Source: Maniola hyperantus (lineage: Eukaryota; Arthropoda; Insecta; Lepidoptera; Nymphalidae). Taken from it: a stretch of DNA of 64,000 nucleotides. The position numbers were made by a program, and so were the translations under genes. Shown one piece after another: positions 54,028-64,000 of the stretch. The DNA lies in NCBI RefSeq assembly GCF_902806685.2, contig NC_048545.1, forward strand, positions 645,001 through 709,000. The letters run 5' to 3'. Positions within the stretch are counted from its first letter, which is position 1. Each line of letters opens with the position of its first letter. The notes under the pieces are model-generated. The model saw only the letters and a program-made list of their open reading frames with translations, made no database searches and had not been told where the DNA came from.

Positions 54028-57000
54028 ATGTCTGAAGATAACCCTGAGACTAACCAATCTACAAACAACAGAGAAGATAGGCCAAAACTCAAAATTTTAG
54101 CTTTTCATGCGTATCGTCAAAACGGCACAGTGTTCAAGAACAAGATAGGATCGTTCAGGAAAGCTGTGTCTAAATATGCCCAGTTAACTTTCATATCTGC
54201 ACCTCACAAAGTTTTTAGTGAGGATGGTGGGAGTGAAGAAGGTATTTTGATTTTTAAGCTTCTAAATATCATCATCATCATCATGATAAACCCATCGCCG
54301 GCTCACTACAGAGCATGAGTCTCCTCTCAGAGTGAGAATGATTTTGACCATAGTCTACCACGCTGGCCATGTGCGGATTGGTAGACTTCAGACACCTATG
54401 AGAACATTATGGAGAACTCTCAGGCATGCAGGTTTACTCACGATGTTTTCCTTCATCGTTAAAGCAAGTGATATTTAATTACTTAAAACGAACATAACTC
54501 CGAAAAGTTAGAGGTGCATGCCTAGGATTGAACCGCCGACCTTGGATTAGAAGGCGAATGTCCTAACCCCTAGGCTATCACAGCTTCTCAACATACTTTT
54601 TCGTAATGTAATTTGTAAGTGTGATATGGCTTTTTTTATGCAAGCATTTGTATAGTTTCTTCAAGCTATTATTGGCTACACTAATCATGTTAGTTCTGTT
54701 TTCTAGTTGGCTCAAAAGTATTTTGATTACTACAAACAAATAGGATTATTGTATGCTGGAAGAATCCATAGCTTTTGGGGGAATTCTAATAAATTAAAAT
54801 AAGTTATGGAATCTAATTAAGGCTAGTAGTATGTTATTAGAATTTGTTAAAATAAATTTTAAGGGACACTGACACACTGGTATTTATTATCTGATGCTTA
54901 CCTCTCTGATGCGTGCATAGTAAATGCGACAAGTTTCTGTCAATTTCTGATAATATACAGCTGGCCTTAAAGAACTGTTGCTGATGTTTCAGAACTTTCT
55001 TTTTGTATATCTTTCTTTATGCCATATTGTAAGAAATTAGAAAAGAGTAGAATTGAAATATTTTTTATTCAAATAAACATTCCAAATTTCAGCCAAATCC
55101 ATCCAGTAGTTTTTGCATGAAATAGTAACAAACACACATACATACACACACACACACGAACATAGTGTGATGTGATGTGATATTGTGAAGTGTGATTTTG
55201 TTTTCAGATTCCAGATCATGGTGGTTTAATGCAGAGGACAACACATTTAGCGGCAAGTGTCTGGGAGGACCGGCCATAGGGTTTGAAGACACGCTGCGGC
55301 TCATAGAGCGAGTGGTGGCAGAGCACGGCCCGTTTGATGGCTTCATGGGCTTCTCGCAAGGGGCCTGTCTTGTGGGACTGCTGGCTGCTATGCAGCAAAA
55401 AGGATGTAAGCTCTTAATTCGTTAAGCAAGCAGTTTTTGTATAAATAAATAACAACGGGCTGTTCGAGCAGCGGCGCGCAGTCTCAACCGCGACGCGTGC
55501 GCGAACTGACTCCTTGAAAAAGGACCCCAGATAGGTTCAAAACTAGTCTGGCTAACGTCGACTAAACACGTGAGTACAGCCGGGTGTAAGATATAATATG
55601 GAAATCAAACTAGCTTATGCTCGCGACTTCGTCCGCGTGGACTTATAATGAAAATTTAAAATCCCCATTTAACCCACTTAGGGGTGGGATTTCGAAAAAT
55701 CCTTTCTTAGTGGACACCTAATCCTTACAAAGAACACAACTTACAAATTTCATGTCTCTAGGACTAGCGGTTTAGGCTGTGTTGATATATAAGTCAGTCA
55801 GGACTTTGAATTTTATATAACACTAGCTGATGCCTGCGACTTCGCCCGCGTGGATTTAGGTTACTAGAAATCCCGTTCGAACTCTTTGATTTTCCAATAT
55901 AAAAAGTAGCCTATGTCACTCTCCAGGTCTTTAACGATACTATGCAAAAAATCACGTCAATCGGTTGCTCCGTTGTGACATGATTGAAGGACAAACCAAT
56001 AAACCAAAAACCCAATAAACCAACAAACAAACACACTTTTGCATTTATAATATGTGTACTACTGATACAGAATAGGTATCATCCCTGAGAAAATTTGTTT
56101 TCACATAAAAAATAAAATGTGAAGCTTAGTCAGCTTGTTGAATTTGTTTTATCTTTTTCAGACCTACCATACACATTCAAGTTTGCAATATTTGCCTCTG
56201 GCTTCAGATCAGGGAGTTTGGTTCACAAAGCCTTCTACGATGAAGATATCAACCTACGATCCCTCCATGTTTATGGAGAAAGCGACTCCATAATTCCAAA
56301 AGGTGAAACCTTACTGATACTATAGTCGACGCATTTTAAACTGAGTCGTCGACTTATCTGTCTGCTTCGCTCGCACTTACAGGTCGTAGTTAAGTGCGAG
56401 CGAAACAGACACATAACTCGACGACTCAGTTTAAAATGCGTCGACTCTAATACTTTAACCGACAGTAATTCTAATATTTCAACCGTTGTGGCGGTTGCCA
56501 CAGATGCAACTAGATGGCGCTATTCAATCGATAACATTTCATGACGTAGTCCCGAACAAATGTACCGCCGACAGTACTCTCACTAACAGAGTTTTCTGCA
56601 ATCTGGACTATAATATATAGAAGTTTTAAGACACAACCGTCGCGTCGGCCCAGCTGACGCTATGCACAACCAACCGCTCGGTGGGAGAAATCTCCCTTTG
56701 GTACGGTCGATCCTGCATACCGCTCCCATATAACGTCTTCGGACAAGATTGAAAGCTTTCGTGCTAAATTGGCGTTAGAGATCAGTCACGCTACCAATGG
56801 TAGTAACGAAATCCGTTCCAAAAAAAAGTGCAGGCATCGATGGTGAGTAGTGACACACTTTGAAGCTATTAGTAGAAAAAATGATTTCTTATTTTCCTCA
56901 GTGTGACCTGTAACTTATGGATTGGGTCCAGAATCCATCTCTGATGGCATTTTCAGATACCTACCAATAAGTGACCAGGAAAAATTCATGGAGAGCTAGC

Positions 57001-57348
57001 ACATAATTGCCTGCATTATGCATATAAAAAAACAGTTTTCTTTTACAAAAATAACATTGGTTTTTCTTTGGTGTACCTCTAAAATTGCTTGATTTAGTAG
57101 GTGTACCTTGAACGCAAAAAGTTTGCGGAACACTGAAAACCCTTCTCATTCTAATAGGGTTTGTTTTATTTACAGAAATGAGCGAGTCACTCATCAATTT
57201 GTTCACAAAGCCAGTGGTAGCAGAGCATTCTGGTGGACATTATGTGGCGTGCTCCGGCTCCATCAAAGATGCGTACCTGGACTTCTTCCACGATCGATAC
57301 CAGGATCTGATAGAGGGACCGCAGAGGAGTAATAGAAGAAATTCCTAG
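54028..57348 (+). CDS. OVCA2: OVCA2/FSH1-type serine hydrolase
   Basis: Four exons keep frame: 54028-54241, 55208-55405, 56162-56302 and 57176-57348, giving 241 aa. The fold is alpha/beta hydrolase with a complete triad: nucleophile Ser121 in GFSQGA, Asp179 in YGESDSIIP and His206 in SGGHYV. The N-terminal strand KILAFHAYRQNGTVFKNK is typical of the FSH1/OVCA2 family. Family members are small soluble esterases; the vertebrate member prefers long-chain esters, and the natural substrate here is unknown. The start is placed at 54028 because it precedes the family-like region and upstream in-frame sequence has no ATG. The gene is head to head with Mcm3 and 420 bp before TRMT11. Confidence 0.92.
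54262..54590 (-). repeat. SINE S2, complete, with CAT microsatellite
   Basis: 'atcatcatcatcatcatgat' at one end and the tRNA-like complement 'ttgaaccgccgaccttggat...cctaggctatcacagc' at the other, in OVCA2 intron 1. Confidence 0.75.
55135..55158. repeat. CA microsatellite
   Basis: Interrupted (CA)n with two 'tacata' breaks, shortly before OVCA2 exon 2. Confidence 0.6.
55455..55600. repeat. Repeat related to 13909-14070
   Basis: 'cgacgcgtgcgcgaactgac', 'aaaaaggaccccagataggt', 'taacgtcgactaaacacgtg' and 'acagccgggtgtaagatata'. Confidence 0.6.
55613..56058 (+). repeat. G1 then G2 repeats in OVCA2 intron 2
   Basis: 55613-55800 is G1 ('gctcgcgacttcgtccgcgt'). 55820-56058 is G2 ('actagctgatgcctgcgact' to 'cacacttttgcatttataat'). 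Confidence 0.65.
56324..56446. mobile_element. Palindromic MITE, complete
   Basis: AGTCGACGCATTTTAAACTG at the left is complementary to the right end, and pairing continues through 'tcgtcgacttatctgtctg' and 'cgctcgcactta'. The loop is only a few bases. It starts 22 bp after OVCA2 exon 3. A partial copy is at 27055-27150. Confidence 0.75.
56487..56732 (+). mobile_element. Solo LTR of the TRIM family
   Basis: About 246 bp matching the 230-bp LTRs of 7667-8559: TGTGGCGGTTGCCACA at the start, 'gacgtagtcccgaacaaatg', a longer TATA region 'ctataatatatagaag', and end CCCATATA. There is no interior, PBS or second LTR. It differs by small indels, so it is older than the TRIM at 7.7 kb. Confidence 0.8.
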
Positions 57349-57397
57349 ACTAGATTTTATTGTTAAAATAAGTGTGGAGACCTATTGATAAGGCTAA

Positions 57398-57403
57398 AAT
57401 AAA
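57398..57403 (+). terminator. Polyadenylation signal of the OVCA2-like gene
   Basis: AATAAA 50 bp after the TAG stop at 57346-57348. The roughly 360 bp after it contain the presumed TRMT11 promoter; no further feature was recognised there. Confidence 0.65.
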
Positions 57404-57768
57404 GTTAATTGAAATTATTATGAGCTTTTTTTTAAAGGTGTTAAAGAACAAAACCATAGCAGCCTCTGCAAAGCAAGCAGTAAAATTCATCACTGGTTTG
57501 TTTAAAAAGTAGAACTCTAAAAATTAGTTTTCGTATGCTGAATGGGTTTTGGTCTTTGCGTGAGTCTCGATTTTCATTAAAAAAATGACATTGGTCTGTG
57601 GATTTGACAGTGACATTTGGATTTTGGCAGTTTCTATTTTGTAAACAAAAATTGAGGTTAGGTATAATGTAGCACGTATTTTTAATTTAAAATTTCATTA
57701 TTCTACTAAATTATCTTTCTAATAAATGTTTAAGTTATTGAGTTTGTAAAAAGGTACATTTTCTAATC

Positions 57769-60700
57769 ATGTGGCGTCGATATTTGATGTGGTTTGCACA
57801 CGAACATGTCGATTTCAGATACGCTGTAAGTGTTTCATTACTTTATCAAATATTTTAATCAAAAGTTAAGTATTTGTGTGTTCATTTGTTATAAATTCTT
57901 TCAGGAAATACAAAGCATACTATCACTATTTGATATGCCAATAAAATATATAGAAAAGCCTTGTATAAGCAAACCATATTGGGTTGTAGAATTACCATCA
58001 GAGGAGTGCGTAAAAAAGATCGCATCACGTTCAGTTTTAATAAAAAACTGCATAGAACTCTGGGCCAGAGCTAAAACTGAAGCTCGCTTACATGAAAACT
58101 TGAAAAGTTCCATCAATAATGACACAGGCAGTTGGATTTGTACAGATACATCAAATGATAGGAGTGATTTGCATATTTGTCCCAGCGAACTTTTAGAAGC
58201 CTGTAGTGATGGTGACAAATCATTTAAAATTGAAGTTGAGACTTTCTGTAAGCATTTTACTATGAGGGAGAAAGTTGAAAAAATTGAGGTAAGTTCATAA
58301 TTTTTATTAACTCACTCACAATAGTTTAAACTCTAAAATAACCTTATAACCTTATATTTTATAGTAGCGTTACTATTGAGCCATATGTGATCCGGAAATG
58401 TGTGAATGTTTGTGGATAGGATCATCAAATCTATGTAATAAGAACTTGCTGGAACAAAATTGTTGATACATCTATCTTTATTTAAAAAATTATCATCTTT
58501 AAGCCATAAAATTCTGAATTGCAACCTAGAATACTTAGGTCAATATAATATCTGTAGGTAACTACTATACAATCTTATTTTATTTTATGATCTCAAGGTA
58601 CATATACCTACATATTTTGTTTGTTATAGAAATTTAGCTACCTACCTTTGAAGGGTCCAGTGAAATTGAAAAACCCCGATGTTACCCTCTCCTACCTTGA
58701 GTTTTATGGTGTGGATCCCAACAATGTGCCTGAGCATCCACATGATTTGTTCTTTGGCAGATGGGTATGTGACAGAAAATTATTGTTACAATATGATATC
58801 CACAACTTCATCCAGGTGGATTTAGGCTCATTAAGAATCCCATGGGAACGTCATGTGAATAAAAGTATCCAATGTAATCCAGTAGGGCGATTGTCTGAAA
58901 CCTGCATCAATCATTATTACAATCTCAATTGTTCTGATGAACAATTGAGCCAATCATGGCTGAATTTGTGCGATTCTTGTTGCAACAATGCATTATAGCC
59001 ATTAACCAATTGCGATCGTGACATTGTAGCTGTCATTCTCCCGCAATCGCGCAGCAGGATGCAAGCTATCCCTGTATCAAACAGATGATGTCTGTCACTT
59101 TCATCTATGTGGATATAAATTTTTTAAGAATCTTGTGGAAAGTTTGAGGGCAAAAATCAGCCTATGGCTATCCCTGAGGTGTAAGCTATCCCTGTACCGA
59201 ATTTTATCAACAGACAGATAATGGATTATTTATTACTAGCTGATAGCTGATGCCCGCGACTTCGAACGCGTGGACTTAGGTTTTTAAAAATCCCATGGGA
59301 GCTCTTTTAATTATACGGAGTAAAAAGTAGCCTATGTCACTCTCCAGATCTTTAACTATACCCATACGAAAAATCACGTCGATCCATTGCTCTGTTGCGA
59401 CATGATTGAAGGACAAACCAACAAACAAACACTTTAACATTTATTTTCGTTGAGATATTCAGTTTTGTGGCCTACCTTGTTTACAGTCTTCATGCATTTG
59501 GCCCACAACTTTGAGTTTGACATGGCTGGCTTAAATTATTTTTGTAGGTAGCAGACGGTCAACGCGACCTCATTCAAGTGCACTCGCTGAAGAGACGTCA
59601 GTTCATCGGCAACACGAGTATGGATGCCCAACTGTCCATCATCATGGCCAATCAGGCTCAAGTGGCGCCCGGCCATACCGTACTCGACCCCTTTGTAGGC
59701 TCAGGATCATTGTTGGTGGCGGCGGCGCATTTCGGAGGTTTGTATACTTCATTCAAACTTATTACAGTACTAGCTTATGCCCGCGACTTCGTTGCATGGA
59801 TTTACGTTTTTGAAAATTCCGCGGAACTCTTTGATTTTCCGGGATAAAAAGTAGCCTATGTGTTAATCCAAAGAATCTATCTCCATTCCAAATCCGTTCA
59901 GCCGTTTTTGCGTGATTGAGTAACAAACATCGAAACATCCACACTTTCACATTTATAATATTACATATTAGGATTAGGATGTGTTATTTATAGGTTTTGG
60001 GTAGTCTCAATGAAACGCAGTTACTTCATTACTAGCTATATTCCTACTGACTCATGCATCGCGCGGCTGCAACCGCGCACCTTTCATTTTCTATCTACCT
60101 ACATCCTATAACAGGATGTAAGGGTGTAGGGTTAGATTTATTCATTTATTGCATGATTGTAAGTATAAGAGAAATGCTACATAGATGTAACCAGAACCAA
60201 AGGTGTTTGAAGTCACCAGTCACAAGATTTACACTGGCTCAGCTCAGTGTGGTAGACTATGGCCAAACCCTTCTCATTTTGAGAAGAGACCTGTACTCAG
60301 TAATGGGTTGATCATGATGAAATGGTTTTTTGATTAAATAGAGTTTTTGCAGGCTATGTATGGGGCTCGGACATAGATTTCATGATGTTGCACGCTCGCT
60401 CGCGCCCCACACGCGTCGGCCAAAAGGTAACAATGTATGTATTATACAGGCGAGAGGTACATTTCCCTTGACATCCCATGAGAGACCTACTTAAAACAAA
60501 TACGTCCTTATCGATGTCCCAATTTGACTAACAAATTAGAGCAAGAGGTTGGACACTGTCCTACCTCTCGCTCTCGCTCGGCAGTCGAAGTAGGGTAGCG
60601 ATAAGGTATTTGCTTCAAGTATCTATAGGTAGTTATACAACGTTAGTTTTAGTGTAAGCAAAACCTGAAAGTAACAGAATCGATTGGAATCATTTTTACA

Positions 60701-63700
60701 ACAGCTTATATTTTGACCAAAAAATACTTTAAAATCCTGCAAGTTTGAACACCGCAGTTGAATGACCGCATACACCAGCTGATTCGAGCCGTGCAAGCGG
60801 GAGCGCGCACGATCGGCGCCAGCCGTCCCTTTCGCTCACAGCCGCTAGGGTGACCATGTTTTTGTGAGGACAACAACTCAACACACAAGCTTATAACTTC
60901 GTAAATTTTCATTAAATATTTTTGAAATGTTGTATGTACATTCTTTATGCAAGAATATTCGACACGTGTTCGATACTAAAACTAACGTTGTATATATGTA
61001 TATATATTGTACACCAATAGCTTACATTCTAGGGGCGGACATAGTCTATTGTCTCAGAAAATCAAAGAATTTAAAGAAAAAAATATATAAAAAAATCCTA
61101 AATCCACGTGGACATCCTCTAGTCCATCCTTTATTACAATATGTAAGAGTGTCTGTCTGTCTGCTAGCTTTTCATAGCACATCCATTAAACCGATTGCGA
61201 CAAAATTTCGGAACTTTTAGTTTCTGAAGATCAAGAGATAGAGACCTATAATTTAGATAAATTGCAAAATTGGTATCGTCAGGTACGTACGAAGGAGGAG
61301 AGTATAAGAGGCAACATGGAAAGCTACGGAACCAAGTCGAAGTATTTGGACGTCGTAGTGAGCGACTTCTCTTTGCCCATGTGGAGGAGCGATCTCAAAT
61401 TCGACGCCATCATTACTGACCGTAAGTAGTATAATATTTCGATCACTTATTGTGATTCTTCTTCTTGTCTATAAGGTCTATATTTCATTGGTGTTTAGTA
61501 CGATTCGAGCGTAAATGCGCCCCTGAAGTTTGCGCACGACGTTGCGCAGAACACACCTTTTGGGTGTGGGAGGTCGGGGAGGTAGCGGGGAGGGTAACAG
61601 CGCTCGTCTCGCTCCTACATTCCCGCCAGTTCCTTGATGCGTCTCTCTCGCGCTATACGTGTCTTGTTTGTTTGTACAGTCGAGTTGAGAAGTTACTTTG
61701 TATTGTTATACATAGTTATTGTTGTTGATTACTGATTTTTAACTAATACTAAGCCCGTTAAGTGATTTAGTTCTCGAGTGTACCATGCGCAAGATCGCAA
61801 CGCTAGCTTCACGCAGACACATTTAAATTTGAATCGTACTGTACATTCGGTTTTAGCTTGCGCTTTTCTGAGCAAATGAATTTTGCCAATGCGATACGAA
61901 TATACGATATTTCAGCGCCTTACGGAGTGCGTGAGCCGATAGAGAAAATCGGCATCGAGAGAGAAAACTACACCCTTTCAGAGCAACATCTAGCCAACCA
62001 CATCCCGGCCAAAGTGGAGTACGGCCTGCCCCACATCTACAGCGACCTGCTGAACTTCGCCGCCTCACATCTCGAGCTGGGCAGACGGATAGTGTGCTGG
62101 TACCCTTTAGTCAGGTAAGGCGGTATAAAGTTACTAGTTTATGCCTGCGATTTGTCGGCATGGACTACGATTTTAAGTAGAATTTTCAAAAATCCTTTCT
62201 TAGCAGACATATAGCGGTTATAATAGCTATCTACATTCCAAATTTCAGCCCGATGCGTCCAGTAGTTTAAGCTGTGCGTTGATGGATCCGTCTAAAGTAG
62301 GAACTTCATATTTCACTGAATGGAATGAACTGGACCGGACCGGACCGAACCAAATCGTATGGAATAAGAATGGTCCGGTTCATTAAAATCTAATTTGGTC
62401 GTACCTAAAAGATTTGCTTCTGTTGCGCGTGCCCCGAGTCCCGTCTAAATTCTTGTATCCATGATTTTAGTATTTATAATTTGTGTCCTGTAGTACACTG
62501 GGCAGCCTAAGACACGATGTCACTCGTTCGTAAGTCCTTCGACCTTTTCACTTTTCCAGGTTCACTGAGTTTATCGCGCTCAGAACCTCTCTTCAGGTCT
62601 GTGTGGACGCGAGTTTGCCAAGGTTCGACGTGAAGAAGATTTGCTCATCATGCGTCTCCTCCGTCATCAACCTTTTTGCACTCCGAACGCTTCATTTATT
62701 GTAATTATTTTTTTCCGTGTCACATAGGCATACAGGTCCACTGCTTATTTCTCTGGTCTTAAGTACTGCCTCCCAGTCACTGTGTACACAATGACCTGAG
62801 GTATTACACCATTACCAGATACTGCTACAGAAGACTCAACATTGAGGCAACTTTCAATCCTATTTGCCTTCTCATTTTTATCAATACATGTTCTAGTTTT
62901 AGGGTTCTTTTCCTTCATTCTTATGTATATAATACTTGCCTTACTTAATTTTTTTTTTTCTGTTTCTCACTCCGTAGGGGGGTGATGTAGAGGTGCAACC
63001 TCTACCGTTACTTGGCTGGCAGCTATTAGGAAAACTTCGCAGCTGCCACACTACAATATTTAAATTTGGAACGCAGTGGAGAGTCCTCCTGGTCACGCAC
63101 ATTACAAGATTCCACATTCCCTATCATCCGCTCGTCACGTCAACATCTTCTACCATTGTATTATATAAAGCTCGCGAGCCCGTCTGTATTGTACATAACA
63201 TATCAATTGTAAAGTGTAAAATAAACATCACTATATGTAGCTGGTTCTTCATTACATCAACCCTTCAGCTACAGTCCCACAACACCATGGTATTTATTTG
63301 TCAAACTGTGCAGAGAGGAGTACAAAGAAGAGCACTTGCCATATCACCCGTGCCTGAGGCTGGTGTCCAACTCGGAGCAAGTGCTGTCGAAGCTGACCGC
63401 GCGCAGGTTACTTACGTACAAGAAGATCAGCGAAGACGTGCCCGACAGAACAGTCGACCCTAACGCTACCGAACACAACTTTAGGTGAGTTTGTACACAG
63501 AGCACTTGCCTTATCACCCGTGCCTGAGGCTGGTGTCCAACTCGGAGCAAGTGCTGTGGCAAGCAATAAAAAATTAAGACTGTATGCCATTGGTGTATAT
63601 TTGCTTTTATAAATTCCGCAAATGGCTATTGCGCTGGAACCATGTCTCGTTACTCATCGAAATGACGTCATTTGACGTATATTTAAGTAAAAATATACCA

Positions 63701-64000
63701 TTAGCTCGAAACCTCAATCTAGTGCTGACGTCACAAAAATGGCGGCTACGAACATTAGCAATTTGCGGGACTTGATTATAGTCGGCATTAGGTTGCGCTT
63801 TTCTGCGCAAACGAATTTTGCCGATGCGACTTATAAAAGTGGCACTTTACTATTTTACATCAATATACTGTAGTGATGTCATTGGAACTTTAATAATGGT
63901 TGAAAATGTAATAGTAGGCTTTGTTGCAGGGAAAAGTACTTCACAGTGGGGGAACTAACGAGGAGAGAGAGAAAGGAGAAGCGAGCCAAGGAGCTGATAG
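57769..64000 (+). CDS. TRMT11: TRMT11, tRNA (guanine-10-N2) methyltransferase, 3' end missing
   Basis: Nine exons so far keep frame: 57769-57825, 57905-58288, 58630-58764, 59548-59737, 60353-60426, 61283-61421, 61916-62114, 63314-63484 and 63930 to the window edge, about 470 aa. TRMT11 with TRMT112 makes N2-methylguanosine at tRNA position 10 in the cytoplasm. The N-terminal half is the THUMP-type RNA-binding part (PEHPHDLFFGRWVADGQRDL, KRRQFIGNTSMDAQLS). The Rossmann domain shows SAM motif I LDPFVGSGSLL at about residue 238, YVWGSDID and the catalytic DPPYG at 326-330, completed across the exon 6/7 junction. EKYFTVGELTRRER near the edge matches the family C-terminus. The last codons and stop lie outside. 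A partial copy of exon 8 lies in intron 8. Confidence 0.96.
58887..59055. repeat. Family C repeat in TRMT11 intron 3
   Basis: 'gattgtctgaaacctgcatc' to 'gacattgtagctgtcattct', with a short extra inverted segment 'gaacaattgagccaatcatg'. Confidence 0.7.
59240..59445 (+). repeat. Interspersed repeat G2
   Basis: 'agctgatgcccgcgacttcg' to 'caaacaaacactttaacatt' in TRMT11 intron 3. Confidence 0.65.
59768..59965 (+). repeat. Interspersed repeat G2
   Basis: 'actagcttatgcccgcgact' to 'cacactttcacatttataat' in TRMT11 intron 4. It shares 'ccgtttttgcgtgattgagt' with the copy at 3413-3604. Confidence 0.65.
60470..60640. repeat. Possible inverted-repeat element
   Basis: 'caaatacgtccttatcgatg' and 'tagcgataaggtatttgctt' are inverted. 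Internal 'gaggttggacac...cctacctctcgctc' is partly complementary. Weak. Confidence 0.35.
61015..61225 (-). repeat. Interspersed repeat G2, degenerate
   Basis: 'aaatcctaaatccacgtgga' and 'gtgtctgtctgtctgctagc', apparently rearranged, in TRMT11 intron 5. Confidence 0.5.
61497..61840. mobile_element. MITE, family 'GAGCGTAAATGCGCC', complete
   Basis: AGTACGATTC and GAATCGTACT are perfect inverted ends, with imperfect pairing further in. The body matches 49263-49550. It ends 75 bp before TRMT11 exon 7. Confidence 0.7.
62130..62290 (+). repeat. Interspersed repeat G1
   Basis: 'tttatgcctgcgatttgtcg', 'attccaaatttcagcccgat' and 'gtttaagctgtgcgttgatg'. Confidence 0.6.
62986..63256 (+). mobile_element. 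Probable solo/3' LTR in TRMT11 intron 7
   Basis: Begins TGTAGAGGTGCAACCTCTAC (a short inverted start) and ends CTTCATTACA. It has TATATAAAG at 63163-63170 and AATAAA at 63220-63225 in promoter/polyA order. The purine tract AGGGGGGTGA lies immediately before it, as before a 3' LTR. No second LTR is in the window, and the 480 bp upstream has no recognisable pol. Family not identified. Confidence 0.5.
63499..63558 (+). pseudogene. Partial copy of TRMT11 exon 8
   Basis: 60 bp match 63329-63388 at a 170-bp offset with one substitution and a small change at the right edge ('gctgtggcaagc' against 'gctgtcgaagc'). It starts 15 bp after the exon 8 end and has no acceptor or donor of its own. It is a recent, non-functional duplicate in intron 8. 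Confidence 0.85.
63611..63773. mobile_element. MITE, family 'AAGTCCCGCAAATTGCTA'
   Basis: 'aaattccgcaaatggctatt' and 'attagcaatttgcgggactt' are inverted. The body matches 43400-43562. It is immediately followed by the repeat 'ctgcgcaaacgaattttgcc' (about 63785-63840). Confidence 0.7.

Noticed and set aside
58648..58998. Read-through of TRMT11 exon 3 as a 116-aa protein
   Set aside because: The donor GTATGT after FFGRW and the matching exon at 59548 restore the family sequence; the extra residues translate intron and family C repeat.

Overview
This is nuclear DNA from an insect, almost certainly a moth or butterfly (Lepidoptera). The protein-coding genes are split by short AT-rich introns with GT/AG borders. 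The space between exons is packed with short interspersed repeats of lepidopteran type: tRNA-derived SINEs, repeats with the arm 'gacttcgtccgcgtgga', repeats ending 'gactcgcacttggccgg', and many palindromic MITEs. No bacterial, plasmid, CRISPR or phage features are present.

Nine genes can be built exon by exon with reading phase kept throughout. From left to right: TMEM258/Kuduk (minus, 764-1091); an 11-finger C2H2 zinc-finger protein of 1137 aa (plus, 1590-6333); a 196-aa putative SAM methyltransferase (minus, 7104-8980); a 524-aa C2H2 protein with a cysteine-rich N-terminus (minus, 19840-24331); Elongin B (plus, 25387-28775); Peter pan/PPAN, a Brix ribosome-biogenesis factor (plus, 36471-43089); MCM3 (minus, 43721-53255); an OVCA2/FSH1-type serine hydrolase (plus, 54028-57348); and TRMT11, the catalytic subunit of tRNA m2G10 methyltransferase (plus, 57769 to beyond the right edge). 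TMEM258/zinc finger 1, zinc finger 2/EloB and Mcm3/OVCA2 are head-to-head pairs that probably share promoter regions. ppan and Mcm3 converge tail to tail. The genes are housekeeping functions (protein N-glycosylation, transcription and ubiquitin ligation, ribosome assembly, DNA replication, tRNA modification) and do not form an evident joint pathway.

The stretches 9.1-19.8 kb and 29.3-36.4 kb hold no recognisable gene. They are mosaics of non-autonomous transposons, often nested.

The most unusual content is of two kinds. First, exon fragments are duplicated inside introns of the same gene. MCM3 exon 8 is present in three tandem copies of 207-bp period, two of them broken. Part of MCM3 exon 5 is copied into the next intron with an open frame, and part of TRMT11 exon 8 is copied just downstream of itself. 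Second, several transposons have well-defined ends: a miniature LTR retrotransposon (TRIM) with two LTRs that look identical, plus a solo LTR elsewhere; a 13-bp-TIR element with a 5-bp target duplication whose interior is a 16/32-bp minisatellite; and a 290-bp foldback with a TAA target duplication. I found no convincing new multi-gene system.
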